NCBI GenBank assembly: GCA_019454045.1
Contig: SKCR01026822.1
Span: 23,227 to 87,226 of the forward strand
DNA: 64,000 bases
DNA from: Zanthoxylum bungeanum
Taxonomy: Eukaryota; Streptophyta; Magnoliopsida; Sapindales; Rutaceae
Reading direction: 5' to 3'
Each line of letters opens with the position of its first letter. The stretch's first letter is position 1. The position numbers and the translations under genes were made by a program. Below, in pieces: positions 1 through 12,562 of this stretch. Below the pieces are notes generated by a model that had not been told where the DNA came from, did no database searches, and saw nothing but the letters and a program-made list of their open reading frames with translations.

Positions 1-1
1 C

Positions 2-205
2 TCAAGATCCGAGATTGGCATTGGGTTGTTGGCCAAAGTCAAGCCCTTTGTCCGTCGAAGATGTGTTTGAATCACGAGAGCTTTGTTCCATATCGGTGTC
101 TTGTCCAAGTTGTGGTTTGTTGGCCAAAGTCAAGACCACTTCTTGTCCATCGACATTGATTACGAAGCTTTCCATGGTCAATGGGTCACACTTGACTAGG
201 ATCAC
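2..205 (-). other. ORF antisense to element D, conserved in elements B and C
   Basis: This is a 67-codon frame on the strand opposite to element D, between the primer site and gag. It begins MILVKCDPLT and ends NANLGS. Near-identical frames with the same C-terminus occur in B (31743-32024) and C (46698-47042), and a broken one lies in A (about 51296-51500). An overlapping sense frame (15-239, + strand) is also open. I do not recognise a protein family. It may only be a constrained leader sequence that happens to lack stops. Confidence 0.4.
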
Positions 206-569
206 TAGGTTTGTTGTGCCAAAGCCAAGGCTTAGTTGATTCAGAGGAAAAAGGTTAGGTAATACATTGGATGTATTGGCATATATAAGATATATGTTTA
301 GGATTTGGATATCCGCCTACTGGATCTAGGAATTGGATGGGATCCAATTGATCTTCGAGATCTACCTAGTTAATTATCATACAATTTGTTGGCCAAAGTC
401 AAGATTGTGTGATATTTAACGGGATCCTAGCCCACTAGGAAAACGGTTTCCCGAGTACTCGACAGAGGGTTAGAGGCTCGCCGAAAAATAGTGGGAGGCA
501 AGAATTGAATTTGCAATACTCGTTCAATTACTCGCCATACGCGCTCATTCAAATTATTTCGTCGTTAGA

Positions 570-860
570 TTAAATGTTAGTTGGACTAATATTTAAATTG
601 TTGTTTTTTATAAACAGTTGGATGTATTATATTTGATTATATATAATTGGATTATATTAATCAATATATTTGAATTAATTAATTTCAGTTTACAGTTGAT
701 TTTATAGTTGGACTATAGTAATCAATGTAATTGAGGTTAATTAATTTAGATTATTTTGATTATATAGTTGGACTATTATAATCATTATAATAAATAGTAC
801 CACAACAATCGTTGATTATATAGTTGGACTATTAGAATCAAGATATAAAATGAAAGATTA
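570..860 (+). repeat. AT-rich array of TAGTTGGACTAT-type motifs (element D)
   Basis: The stretch contains repeated copies of a 12-base motif, gttggacta or agttggactat, near 581, 704, 765 and 821 (plus weaker copies). They are separated by 50-60 bp of A/T-only sequence such as ttgattatat. Counterparts on the opposite strand occur in B (31240-31450), A (40700-40800 and 50811-50930) and C (46310-46470). The array lies just upstream of gag in each element. Function is unknown. Confidence 0.6.
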
Positions 861-1899
861 ATGTTTAAGACATAATCCTGGGCGAAAATGTATTTAAACG
901 GTTTTATTTTCAAATTGGGAATAAATTTCAGGATGGTCCTGGAAAAATAATAACTTATTTTATTTGATAAAATAACGTATTATGCCTAAGCCTGGAGTTA
1001 AGAAATAGTAGAGCATAATCTTTGGAAGATCATGTAATGATAACTTAAGTGCTTAATCCATTATGTTTGTCATAATTATGTTCACAGCAAGTATTAAATT
1101 GGATTTTAGATACTTAGTGTGGTACATAAAATATATATATTGATGTTCATAATCTATTTTGAACAGGATACTGACTTCAATTGAGATTTATCTGCGAATT
1201 GAAAACGGGACGAAAGTCGCTGTTTTAACCGTAGATACCTGAATTTAGGAACTACCTTCGGGTTAGTACTTAAATTTAGAAACTGTTATAATGTAGCTAG
1301 TTTGACTAGTAATATTATCTCTATATCGCGTATAACCCGCTGCGGGTGTACCTTTATATTCTAGAACACTAAAATGTTTCATTATATAAAGATGATATTG
1401 AGATAACACATTAGATGTGAATAACAGAATTTATATTTTGAATATAAATGATATCTCAATTATATAACATGACAAGTAAATAGCTCAAATTGATTTGATC
1501 AGTTAAGAAACTTAATTGTGCATAGTTGTCAGGGACACTATTAAACAAGAATCGTATATCCGCACTTTTGAAGAGCGGGTACTAGGACTGATTTGATTCC
1601 ATTCAAATAAAGTCTACGAATCTAGTCTATTGGGCAAAGTGCCTAAAACACTATTTACTTGGTAAAAGTGTAAATGCCACCGATCTGTTAGCCCTACTTC
1701 ATAGTGAAGCAAGTGGGCCCATGTCTAGTTAGGCTAGATATGGATTTGAATATTTCGTGACCTGTACGGATGTGCATCGCGTATGGTTATGTGTTTCTTT
1801 TGAAACACAAATCGGAAACTTTTAGAGTTTCGACACGAAATAGACAAATAGATCGGCTAAAGTATTAAACCGTCATGGTAAGACTGTAATGGAAAATAC

Positions 1900-3728
1900 T
1901 TAAGCATAAGTTTCTAGTTTTTATGAAAGAGTATAGTATTCTTTCAAATAAGGACTCCTCCCGGAATACGTCAGTTTGACGGTGTGTCCGAACGGATTAA
2001 CCGAATTTTATTAGACATAATAAGGTTAATCATGAGTCGCTCTGAGCTACCATTTCCTTCAACGGATAAGCTTTAAACAGTGCAAGAACTTACTTTGAAT
2101 AAGGTTCCATAATAATCTGTTTAACAGATATCATATTAGATATGAACGGGAAAGAAACCAGGTTTCTCATTCCTGATAATTTGGGCATGCTAGGCATATG
2201 TTTGGATGATACCAAACTAAAACCCAAATAGGATAAGTGCCAAATGTAGGTTATCCTAGGGATACCATAAGTATTGTACTTATACATCTCACAAGAGAAC
2301 AATTAGATTGTTACTCACCATACGGTTTTCCTGAAAGGAATACCGATATGCAGTGGTAAGTGGGAGGATAGTATAACTCGATGGAAATCGGAGTAATACT
2401 GTTCAAGGCACTGAATCTTAATGGAACATGAATAGTTCATCTAGGATGAGACTATTACCATTAATCTTCGAATACACAAGAACCGTGTAGGTCGGATAGA
2501 GTCAGAAAACAACCTGGGGTATGGGTTTCTGATCGCACCTTATAAAGATGTTTATCTTATTGAGGAATACTAACTGACTACGTATGAGGAAGTGATACAA
2601 GGTATCAACTCCCTAATTATGGCAAAGTGTCATGTAATCCGAAATGGATTCCATGTATATCAACCAGTTTGGATACTAGTTGATGTACCACAAAGCATTG
2701 TGCCTATTGGTACTATATGTCTTCTAGGAAGACATACATGGATGGCAACATACCAACATATAAAGCTAGGCTTTAACGGAAATGTATCGTTATCAACATT
2801 GTGTTGATTACGATTCAACCTTTTACATGTTGCCACGGTAAAGCCATTTGGATAATGCAGACTATTCGATCCATGATTGGATTGAAGCAAGCATTAGGTT
2901 CTTGGAATTATCGTTTTGATATAATCATAATGATGTATGATTTAATTCAAAACGAAAATAATTCTAGTGTATATAAGAAGGTTAGTGGGAGCGCACTGAT
3001 AGTGGCTGTCCTATAAAATAATGATAATACGTCATTTCTTGGAAATGATATTCCATAAAATAAATATCGGCGAAATCTTGGTTTTCGCAATACTCTCCTA
3101 GAAACCGTACATTGAAAAATGTACGAGACTTGGTGTATCATACGTTTTGAGCATATGGATTCACAAACAGGCCAATCCGAGTGATAGTCACTGGATTGAT
3201 GTTAAGAACATCCGTTAGTATCTTAGAGAACTAAGGATGCTGTCTTAGTCTATGGAGAAAGAGAACTTGAAGTGACTGGGGTCACTGTAGCAAGTTTCCT
3301 ATAACCGATAAAGACGACTAAAAGTCGCAAACGGTACTATATAGTTTGAATAACGGTACAGTGAGCTGGAAATATTCCAAGTAAGATACTGTTACCGAAT
3401 AAACAACAAATGCGGGTTGTTGCTGCAGCTAAAGCAGCAATAGAAGTCATTTGGGTCGATACAAATCTAATTAGATTAGATATAGTTCTGTTAGCAGCTG
3501 AGCTAGGCGTCAGCACAGGCTAAAGAATTAATGGTCTCATCAACGATCCAGATACATACTTAGATACTCATCTGATTCATTCGGATCATATATCGTGGCG
3601 ATGTGATGATCGAATAAATCGCATCAAGATGATAATCATGCAAATCCGCAGACGAATGCATTTCTCAGCAGTTTGAGCCAACCGTACATAGTTCGGGTGT
3701 AGGACACTTGAGTGACTGGCTATGTGCC
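1900..3728 (+). pseudogene. Copia pol remnants (integrase, reverse transcriptase, RNase H) of D
   Basis: Short peptide islands in shifting frames match a Copia polyprotein. An integrase end lies near 2050-2115. Reverse transcriptase islands follow from about 2640, with WILVDVP...IVPIG, then GLKQA..SWN and IQNENNSSVYKKVSGSAL at about 2880-3005. An RNase H stretch with AAKAAIEVIWV lies near 3430-3480. Stops and frameshifts interrupt every domain, and the conserved active-site segment after the VSGSAL island is not in frame. The same islands can be lined up with A, B and C. Confidence 0.8.
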
Positions 3729-3739
3729 AAGTGGGAGAT
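3729..3739 (+). other. Polypurine tract of D
   Basis: The sequence aagtgggagat lies immediately before the TGTTGGAC start of the 3' LTR. The identical tract, reversed, follows the LTRs at 10474, 37121 and 42885, so it is the plus-strand primer of this family. Confidence 0.85.
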
Positions 3740-4791
3740 TGTTGGACAAAATGACCCATAGCGTCACTATTTGCACAGATCATTGTGTTGTTGTAGCAAA
3801 TTAACTATGTGACAAGGAAATTGCACTCTCATCATTTGTGATTAGATCACTATAGATATATAAATGAAGAGAGGTCCCTATGATTAGTTCCTGGACTGAG
3901 AATGATATGAGACAGTATCAGTCCCCGAAGGTTTAATCATTAAATATCCCTAGCCGGAGTATTATCGAGACTGGACATCGATAATGCGGAATATGCTAGT
4001 ATTGCACTTGTGTGCGTTGTGAGGGCACAACAGAATAGTTCTCATATATATAAGTATCGGATACTTATGCAAGTGCGATAGGAGGTCGTGTTTCACCGAT
4101 GGTACGGGAAACAGCTTCGCTCTGGATAGACCATCGGAATCCCATTGGTATTATGACTATGTGTCTATGGGAGGCCGAAATCAAGGTAGGTGTGTATAGT
4201 CTTAACCTGAGACTTACATCGCTAATACTTGCGATAATCGGTAGACTTTGGTCTTGGTGGTACAGGGCTTTAACCGGTTCTGCGTACACCACTTCTGGGT
4301 TTATCAGAGAGTCGTAGTGTATTGGGTGTGATGTCAAGATGGAAGTATCACTCCAGTCATAGTGGAGATGATGTCACGCAGGATACGGTATTAGTGCTCT
4401 TAAGTGCTGGCCGGCCATCGGATGTTTGATGACAAGGTCATGTATATCCGATTATAGAGACTAGTTACCAGACATCCGACATGTGCTTCGGACGGGGCAG
4501 ACACTTATCCAGCCCCAGCCCTAGCACGTGACTATCCGATACTGGGCTGATATACGCAATACTACGGTATACTACGCTTGATATAGATCATATATTCCTG
4601 TAAGAATATTTCTGGAGAATTGGGTAGGCATGGCGCTTTGCTAGAAGCCAACCTTGTCTTGTAAATCGGTATAAACGTAGTACGAGGTACTTACGTGTTC
4701 GAATAGTCCGACGACCGTATTTACTGCCAACATATCCGGAGATCTCATGGGTCGCTTCCCGAAGATTCACCGATGACGTATAACTCGCACT

Positions 4792-5059
4792 TAATTAATC
4801 TGGGATTAATTAGAAGAGAGAGAAAATTAATCTGGGATTAATCACGGAGAGAGAATGATTAATTTGGAATTAATCGATAAAATAATATATTTGATATATT
4901 ATTAGAAATTGGATTTCGACGCGGAATTAAAATTGGATTTTAATTCGGGCGAACGAATTAATTTGGAATTAATTCGTTAGCGACGTGAATAGTGATTTCG
5001 CTAGGCGTAATCATTTAATTACGACGCGACGGAAAATTCGTTAATTTGGAATTAGCGAA
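4792..5059 (+). repeat. Array of eight inverted repeats with a fixed 3-base spacer
   Basis: Eight inverted repeats follow one another in 268 bp. Spans (arm lengths): 4792-4812 (9), 4826-4842 (7), 4857-4875 (8), 4881-4903 (10), 4905-4917 (5), 4924-4946 (10), 4952-4978 (12) and 5037-5059 (10, one mismatch). The spacer is TGG in seven and TTG in one. For example, AACGAATTAATT, TGG, then its exact reverse complement. The other LTRs of the family contain comparable arrays, read as CCA, CTA or CCG spacers where the element is on the - strand. Confidence 0.85.
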
Positions 5060-5304
5060 CCCGAGCCCGAGAGTGATTGCGAGCCAATTCGCATTTCGAA
5101 TTCGAGCGCGGCACGCAAGTCACTTCAAGCGTCAAATCGCTAGTCACATCAAGCGTCAAATCAAATGTCACTTTGAGTGATGTGACAAGTTGTCATTTGA
5201 TTTGAGTGATTGATGTGGTAGTTGAAAGGCATTTATTGTTTTGCTTTTTGACTTTTTGGTTTTTGGGAAATGAAAAGTGGTAAATGGTTTATTTATTTTT
5301 GGAA

Positions 5305-5357
5305 AATATATAAACCAAAATACTATTTTATTTTTATTATCTCTCTCTCTCTCTCTC
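5305..5357 (+). promoter_or_regulatory. LTR promoter of D: TATA box and CT-rich initiator region
   Basis: A TATA-like aatatataaa (5305-5314) is followed about 27 bp later by an uninterrupted CT repeat (5341-5357), a common plant transcription-start context. In element C the same position has gtataaaagc (reverse of 41281-41290) followed by a CT run. Transcription start is therefore inferred near 5340. Confidence 0.55.
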
Positions 5358-5808
5358 CACACTGTTTCACGTGAAACCTTTTTCCCTCTCTTTTCTTCTT
5401 CCTCTCCTTCACGGTTTTGGAACCGTTTCTTCCTCTAAATGTTTCTGGTTTGACCGAATCAAGGGGAAGCAAGGAAGAAGACTTAGTGCTAGCACACCAT
5501 GAGTGATACAAAGGTGATAGGGCAGTGAACTTATGAGCTTGGAATCGTTTTTAGAGCTTGGAGCTTGGAGCTTCCATGGTGTTCATCAATGGCCGACCAT
5601 GGAGGAGACAAAAAACAGTGAAACCGAGCAGCCCACTGCTTGAAGAAGCCACTGCCGAGCATGGAGAGAGGCAGAAAACGCATCTTGTTCTTCGCATCTC
5701 AAACCGTTCAATGTGAGTATGTATTCCGCCTTACTTCTTTGATGTGTTCATGCGAATTTTGTGCTTGATTTCATGATCTTGGGACCTAATTAGAAACTCA
5801 ACATAATT

Positions 5809-6541
5809 CGTATAGAAGAGAGAACGCGATTAATTTATAATTAATCGATAAAATAATTTTAATTGTTAAATTGGATTTTTCTATTTAATTTATTTATTTG
5901 GCTAAAATAATATATCAGATATATTGATTGAAATTGGATTTCAATACGAAATTAAAATTGGATTTTAATTCAAGCGAACGAATTAATTTGGAATTAATTC
6001 GAAAGCGATTATCGTAATAATTTTGCGAGGCATAATTATTTAATTAAATTGGATTTAATTATGTCGCGATGAAAAATTCGTTTAATTCAGAATTAAACGA
6101 ACCTGGGCCCAAGCTAAGTTGTGTGTTGGAGAAGCCAACTTAAATTTGGAATTTAAAATGGTGGGACCCACGACTTACATCAAATGTCTCACATTGATGG
6201 AAGTAGTTGGCAATAGTAATTGGATTATTTAAAGCACACAACAACCAAAAAGTCTCGGAACTATTCATTCTCTATTTTCTTTCTTACATGGCTGAACCTT
6301 GCTCTCTCTTGGTATGAATTTTTGCTTCAAAATTTTGATCAAGCTAGCACTTGGAGAGTTGATTAAGGTGATAGGGAACTCACCAAGAGTTCAAACAACA
6401 AATCAAAAGCTTGGAGCTTCATCATCCAAGGAAATTTTTGAAAATTCTCAACACATCAATGTAAGTTTTTCCGCAACTTTACTTGATTTTTCACACGCAA
6501 ATCATGTTTAGGATCTTGGGCATGTCTTAGAGACACTAACA
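5809..6541 (+). repeat. 5'-truncated LTR of an older Copia relative, flanking D
   Basis: Directly beyond D's 3' end the sequence resumes in the middle of another LTR of the same superfamily. It has the palindromic gattaatttataattaatc type repeats and an aaaattggattttaat repeat. It then continues through the U5-like end to ...ggatcttgggcatgtc and closes with ACTAACA. D probably inserted into this LTR. Its left part is not in the window. Confidence 0.65.
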
Positions 6542-8069
6542 AATCACGCGTATGTGAGTATTTCCCAAGTGGTACGTGGAGTTGTATCCCAAGTACAAAC
6601 CGCACTACCGTCCATTCGGATTCGGCTACGGAATTTATGTCTGGGTTTCCATCCGATATACCACAAGGGATAATAACACACATGAACATTAATGCAATGT
6701 AAATAACAAAATAATAAAATAAAGCATATGCGGATAATGAACAAATAAAATAAAGGCGAGAAAAAAATAAATACTAAACTAAATGCGAAATAGTAAAATA
6801 ATGATAAATAAATAAATAACAAACTAAATGCGAAATAATAAAATAAAAATAAAAATAAATAGACAAAAAACTGAATAGAAAAAATAAATACGGAAAAAGA
6901 TAATAACGACGGAAGTAAATAAATAAATAAAAAAGGATGAATAACACTAAATAAATATCAAAATAAATAACAAAATGCAGAAGAAAGAAAAAGATGTGAC
7001 CAGAAGTTTGGCCGTCTTTAATGTAGGACTTCGCATACCCGGTTGGACGTATTGCACGTCCAACCAGGCATGCCGTGTCCGGAACTATAAAAATAAATAT
7101 CGTAAAGGGTGCCATCAGGTCTTACCTTTTAAGTTGCTTCTCAGAAGTGCGTTAGGCCGTGGCCGGAAGGATTAAAGCTTACTGTTTTTCTGGTTTGCTT
7201 GTTCGCTGCTTCTACTCACTGTTTCGTCATTTTTGTTTTTGTTGTTTTTGGGCGGCTGTTTTTGCTATTTTTGGGCTGTTATTTTTGGTGTTTTTTGGGG
7301 TGCTGTTTTTACTATTTTTTGGGTGATTTTTGGGACTGTTTTTGGTGTTTCAAGGACTTTTTTGGGACTGTTTTTGGTTGATTTTTGGGACTATTTGAGG
7401 CTGCTGGTTTCACGTGGATTTGGTGATTATTTTGGGTTTTTGGTTTCGTTTTTTTGTGTTGTTTGGGGCTGTTGGTTTCACGTGGATTTGGCTAGTCTTA
7501 GGGGGCTGGTTTTGTTGTGTGAGTCGGTGGTGAGCTGCTTTTTTTGCTTTGTTTTGTGTCGGTCAGGGCTGCTTGGTTTTGTTGCTGTTTTATGTTGGTT
7601 TGTGGCTTCTTAGTTTTGTTGCTGTTTTGTGTCGGTTTTTGGCTTAGTTTTGTTGATGTTTTGTGTCGGTCGAAGGGCTGCTGGTTGAAGGGTTTTTCTT
7701 TAGTGGTTGTTGTTGCTGTGTGTAAGCTTGTGGCCTGTGTTTTTCCGTGTGTGTGTGAGTTGGCCGTGTGTGTGTGTTTCAAGGTGTAAGAAAAAAATGT
7801 GTTTGCTGTCTGTCTCTTAAAGGAGAGTCCTCTTTAGGGTTTGGTTTTGTTGTCTTTTTATAATACCAAGGGATCTCCTAATCTTGGAAATAAAATCAAG
7901 CAAATTTGGGAGATATATTCTCAATTTATTTATGGAACACAATCTCATAATTTTGGTGGGGATGGGATTCACAATCTTTTTAAATTGTAAGGTGATTTGA
8001 GGGGATTTTAACATGTGTTTTGCATGAGATTTTTTTTATTTGGGAAGGCTTGGGCGTGCATGTAGGTTT
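6542..8069 (-). repeat. Reversed Gypsy (F-type) LTR fragment with low-complexity expansions
   Basis: Bases 6555-6700 match the reverse complement of about 28380-28500 in the 3' LTR of element F (the gtggtacgtggagttgtatcc stretch, in reverse). 7120-7170 matches the region near 28190-28270. Between them is an A/T-rich run built from aataaataaa (6700-6970). From 7200 to 7780 there is a G/T-rich run made of ttttgggactgttttt variants, which gives meaningless long frames. No gene is supported here. Element A begins at 8070. Confidence 0.6.
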
Positions 8070-8475
8070 TGTTGGGTTTTCTAGGTCAAACCAAGATCAA
8101 TTAAGCATATGAAAAGTGCGAATACAACAAAGTAAAGTAGCGGAAATACTCACTTTGATCGGCTTTTGGATGCGATGAACACAAAACTTTTATTTGCTCT
8201 ATGGAATTCGGCCAAGCCCTTGGTTGTCCTCCTTGAGTTGTCTTCAAGCTCCAAGCTTTGAAAAAGGATTCCATGCTCATGAATGGGTTACCCTATCACC
8301 TTTGTGTGACCCCTTGGATGTGCTAGCATCATTGAAAAATTTGCCATAAATCTTTCTTTAGCTTCTTGTTGCTCTCGGCATTTTAAGAAAATGGAGAGGA
8401 AAAATGGCTTCCAAACCGTGAGGTGGAGATGAGAGAAGTTGGCTTCCAAGCCGTGAGGGAGAGAGAATAGAGAAG
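8070..8475 (-). repeat. 3' LTR of element A, distal piece
   Basis: It starts TGTTGGGTTTTCTAGG in + orientation and matches the beginning of A's other LTR at 52997-53405. It ends with agaag (8471-8475), the left target-site copy of element B. The rest of this LTR resumes at 35525. The bases on its left (ggttt, 8065-8069) would be A's own target site, but the right partner is lost. Confidence 0.85.
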
Positions 8476-10473
8476 TGTTGGGTTTCTGCTATAGTCCCAA
8501 GATCATTCAAGCAATGAAAATAAGTGAATACAATAAATAAGTATGGCGGAATCATACTTACAATGAATGGATTTGCAATGCGAAGAACACAAAAACGTTT
8601 GCTCCTCCATGAAGGTCTCGGCCAAGCCCAAATTTGTGCTCCTTCAAGATTCGGTCAACCTCCTCTTTGTGCTCCATGGATGATCTTCAAGCTCCAAGCT
8701 TTGAGAATGAATTCCATGCTCACGAATGAGTTTCCCTATCACCTTTGGATGACTCTTTAGTGTGCTAGCACTTGGAAAAATTTGCCACAAATCTTCCTTT
8801 GCTTCTTCTTTGTTCTCGGCATTTTCAGAAAATGGAGAATGAGAGAAATGGCCCTTGGCCGAATGGGAGAGAAGAAGAGAGAAGTGAGTTGTGTTGGTTT
8901 TTGATTTCAAAAATCAATTAAAATGATACACCAAAAATAAATAAATGGTATTAGTCATTCAAGCCATCACAATTGAGTGTTTCATACTCAAGCATCAACC
9001 AACAACTTCCATCACAATAAAGTGATAAAGTTGACTAGTGATTTGACGCTTGATGTGACATGTGGGCACCACTTGATTCGAAATGCGAGTGGGCCCGCAA
9101 ACACTCCCGCGCTTGGGTTCGCTAATTCCGAATTAACGAATTTTCCATTGCGACGTAATTAAATCAAATTTAATTAAATAATTATGCATAACAAAATTAC
9201 TATTCATGCGCTAGCGAATTAATTCTAAATTAACTCGTTCGCCCAAATTAAAATCCAATTTTAATTCCGCGTCGAAATCCAATTTCGTTTAATATATCGA
9301 ATATATTATTTTATCGATTAATTCCAAATTAATCGCTCTCTCTTTAAATAATATTTTATCCCAGATAAAATATCTCTGTAATTAATCCTAGATTAATTTT
9401 CTCTCTCTACTAATTAATCCCAGATTAATTATGTGCGAGTCATACGTCATCGGTGAATCTTCGGGAAGCGACCCATGAGATCCCTGGATATGTTGGCAGT
9501 AAATTCGGACGTCGGACTATCTGAACACGTACGTACCTAGTATTACATTTTTACCGATTTACAAGACATGGTTGGCTTCTAGCAAAACATCGTGCCTACC
9601 CAATTCTCCAGAAATATTCTTAAAGGAATATGTGATCTATATCAGGCGTAGTATACATAGTATTGCGTATTGCGATCCAGTATCAGATGTAACGTGCTAG
9701 GCCTGGGGCTGGAATTGTGTCTGCCTCGTACGAAACACATATCAAATATCTTGTAACTAGTATCTATAATCGGATAAACATGACCTAGTCATAATATCCT
9801 GATAGCTGCAGCATATAAGAGCACCAGTTCCGTATCCTACGTGACCATCATCTCCATATGACTGAAGTGATACTTCCATCTTGACATCACACCCAATACA
9901 CTACGATTCTCAATATACCCAGAAGAGGCTTACATAGAACCAGTTAAAGCCTTGGATGACCAAAACCAAAGTATATTGATTGTCGCAAGTATTAGCGGTG
10001 CAAGTCTGAGGTTAAGACCAAATACACTTACCCTGATTCGGACTTCCATAGACATATAATCATACTACCAATGGAATTCCGATGGGTCTATCCAGAGCGA
10101 AGCTGTTTCTGTACCATCGGTAAACACAACCTTCTATTACACTTGCATGAGTATCCAATACCCAAATATATGAGAACTATGCCGTTATGCTCCTATAAAA
10201 CGCACAAGTGTAATACTAGTCTATTACGCATTATCGATGTCCAATCTCGATAATACTCCGACTAGGGATGTTTTAATGATTAAACCTTCGTGGATTGATA
10301 CTGTCTCATATCATCTCAATCCGGAACTAATCATATGGACTTTTATCATTTATATATTCTGGTGATCTAATTACAAATGATAAAAGAGCAATTTTCTTTG
10401 TCACATAGTTAATTTGTACAACAACACCATGTTATGTACAAATAGTGATGCTATGGGTCATAATTGTCCAACA
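8476..10473 (-). repeat. 3' LTR of element B
   Basis: It runs from TGTTGGGTTTCTGC to ...TTGTCCAACA (+ strand view), 1998 bp, and pairs with 33543-35519. Reversed inverted-repeat array elements such as aatccaattttaatt are present at about 9120-9430. The polypurine tract follows directly at 10474. Confidence 0.88.
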
Positions 10474-10484
10474 ATCTCCCACTT

Positions 10485-12560
10485 GGCCTATAACCAATCA
10501 CTCAGGTGTCCTATACCTGAACTATGTACGGTTCGCTCAAAATTCTGCTGAGAAAAAACTTTCGTCAGCGGATTTGCAAAGTTATCATCTGATTCGATTT
10601 ACTCGATCATCACATCGCCACGATGTATGATCCGAACGAATCAGATGAATAGATGAAGTATATACTCGGATCGTTGATGAGACCATTAATTCCTTAGCCT
10701 GTGCTGTAGCCTAGCTCAGCTGCTAACAGAACTACTCCTAATCTAATTAGGATTATTTAGATCCTAAGTGCTTCTATTGCTGCCTCAGCTGCAGTAATAT
10801 TCCGCCTTTTTTGTTTATTCGGCAACAGTATCTTGCTTGGAATATTCCCAGCTCATTGTTCCGGTATTCAAACTATATAGTACCTTTATTACGACTTACA
10901 GTCGTTATTATCGGTTAGGAAACTTGCAACAGTGAACCCAGTCACTTCAAGTTCTCCTTCTCCATAGCTTAAGAAAGCATCCTTAGATCATCTAAGATAC
11001 TTAAGGATGTTCTTAACATCAATCCAGTGTCTATCACTTGGATTGGCCTGATTGTGACTCCATATGCTCAAAGCATATGAGACACCAGGTCGCGTACATT
11101 TATTTCAATGTACGAGTTCTCGGAGAGTACTAACAACTTTTAGATCTATCCCAGTAGATCTTTATTCCTAGAATAAAGGTTGTGTCTCCCAAGTATTCTA
11201 CGGAGAGTTCTCATGAAAGCCAAGTTTTCACCGATTATATTACGGGAATTTCATTTCCAAGAAATGATACATCATCATTTTATAGGACGATCACTTTTAG
11301 TGCACTCCCACTAACCTCCTTATATACACAAGAATCATATCAGTTTTGAATTAAATCATACACCATTATGATTACATTAAAACATCAGTTCCAAGAACAT
11401 AATGCTTGCTTCAATCCATAAGTGGATCGAATAACTTGCAAACCTAGTTTGCTTGTTTTGGTACGAAAAAATCGTTAGGATGTTCTAAACATCCTCCAAA
11501 AGGTTTCCGTTTAAGGAAAGCAATTTTGACATTCAGCTGCCCTATTTCATAAATGAAACATGCAGCATTAGCAAGCATTATCCAAATGGATTTAACCATG
11601 GCAACAATTAAAAGGTTTCGTCGTAATCGACACAATGTTGATAACGATACATTTTCGCTACAAGCCTAGCTTTGTACGTTGGTATGTTGCCATCCATGTA
11701 TGTCTTCCTTGAAGACTTATATAGTACCAATAGGCACAATGCCTTCTGGTACATCAACCAGTGTCTAAACTCGGTTGGTATACATGGAATCCATTTCGGA
11801 CATCATGGCACTTTGCCATAATTGGGAGTCGATACCTTGTATCACTTCCTCATACGTAGTCAGTTTGTTTTCCTCAATAAGATTGACATCTTTATGAGGT
11901 GAGATCAGAAACCCATACCTCTCAGGTTGTTTTCTGACTCACTCCGATTTACGCGGTTCTTGTGTATTCGAAGATTATTGGTATAGTTTCATCCTTGATG
12001 AACTATTTGTGTTCCTTTAAGGAATCGGTGCCTGGAACAATATTACTCTGATTTTCATCGAGGTTTACTTTCCTCCCACTTACCACGGCATATAGGTTTT
12101 CCTCTTAGGAAAACCGCATGGAGAGCAACAATTACATTGTTCTCTAGTGAGGTATATAAGTACTATACTTTGGTTTCCCTAGGATAACCTACAAATTAGG
12201 CACTTATCCGATTTGGGTTCTAGTTTGGTATCGTCCAAACATATGCCTAGCATTCCCAAATCTTCAGGAATGAGAAAACCCGGTTTCTTTCCTGTTCATA
12301 TCTAATATGAAGTCTGTCAAACAGATTTTCGTGGAACCTTATTCAAAATAAGTGTTGCACTGTTTAATGCGTATCCCTTGAAGGAAAATGGTAGCTCAGA
12401 GCGATTAATGATTAAACTTATCATGTCTAACAAAATTCGGTTTCTCCGTTCGGACACATCGCTCAATTGAGGTGTTCCGGGAAGAGTCCACTGTGAAAGA
12501 ATGCTACACTCTTTCAAGTAGTCGAGAAAATTATTGCTTAAGTACTTTCCACCATGGTCT
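10485..12560 (-). pseudogene. Copia pol remnants of element B
   Basis: On the - strand, integrase C-terminal islands are seen at 12317-12517 (for example SERRNRILLDM and LILNKVP). Reverse transcriptase islands lie at about 11280-11860 (including LNVKIAFLK and HPNDFFVPKQAN), and RNase H traces at about 10500-10900. Frames are broken throughout. The remnant stops at 12560, where element E begins; the missing N-terminal integrase part is probably the segment deleted at this junction. Confidence 0.8.
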
Positions 12561-12562
12561 AA

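Larger units (their letters stand above)
1..5803 (+). mobile_element. Copia-type LTR retrotransposon D, 3' portion
   Basis: This is the 3' part of a degenerate Ty1/Copia-type element read on the + strand; its 5' LTR and gag start lie left of the window. In order come an AT-rich 5' leader (1-900), integrase and reverse transcriptase remnants (about 1900-3060), RNase H remnants (about 3400-3720), a polypurine tract and a complete 3' LTR. The same order and closely related sequence recur on the - strand in elements A, B and C, which is how the boundaries were set. The right flank taatt (5804-5808) may be one half of the target-site duplication, and it lies inside another LTR of the same superfamily. 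All pol frames carry stops, so the element is dead. Confidence 0.85.
3740..5803 (+). repeat. 3' LTR of element D (about 2.06 kb)
   Basis: The LTR starts TGTTGGACAA directly after the polypurine tract and ends ...CTCAACA. It matches, in reverse, the LTRs of A, B and C along its whole length. Its U3 part carries the inverted-repeat array at 4792-5059 and a TATA box near 5305, followed by a CT run at 5341-5357. The last part (5360-5803) is the presumed R/U5 region and contains the conserved stretch ending gatcttgggacct. The partner LTR is outside the window, so age cannot be estimated. Confidence 0.85.

Noticed and set aside
7199..7789. Frames up to 126 codons rich in Phe, Leu, Gly, Cys
   Set aside because: They arise from G/T-rich low-complexity sequence (ttttgggactgtttt) inside an LTR fragment; both strands are open and no domain is present.
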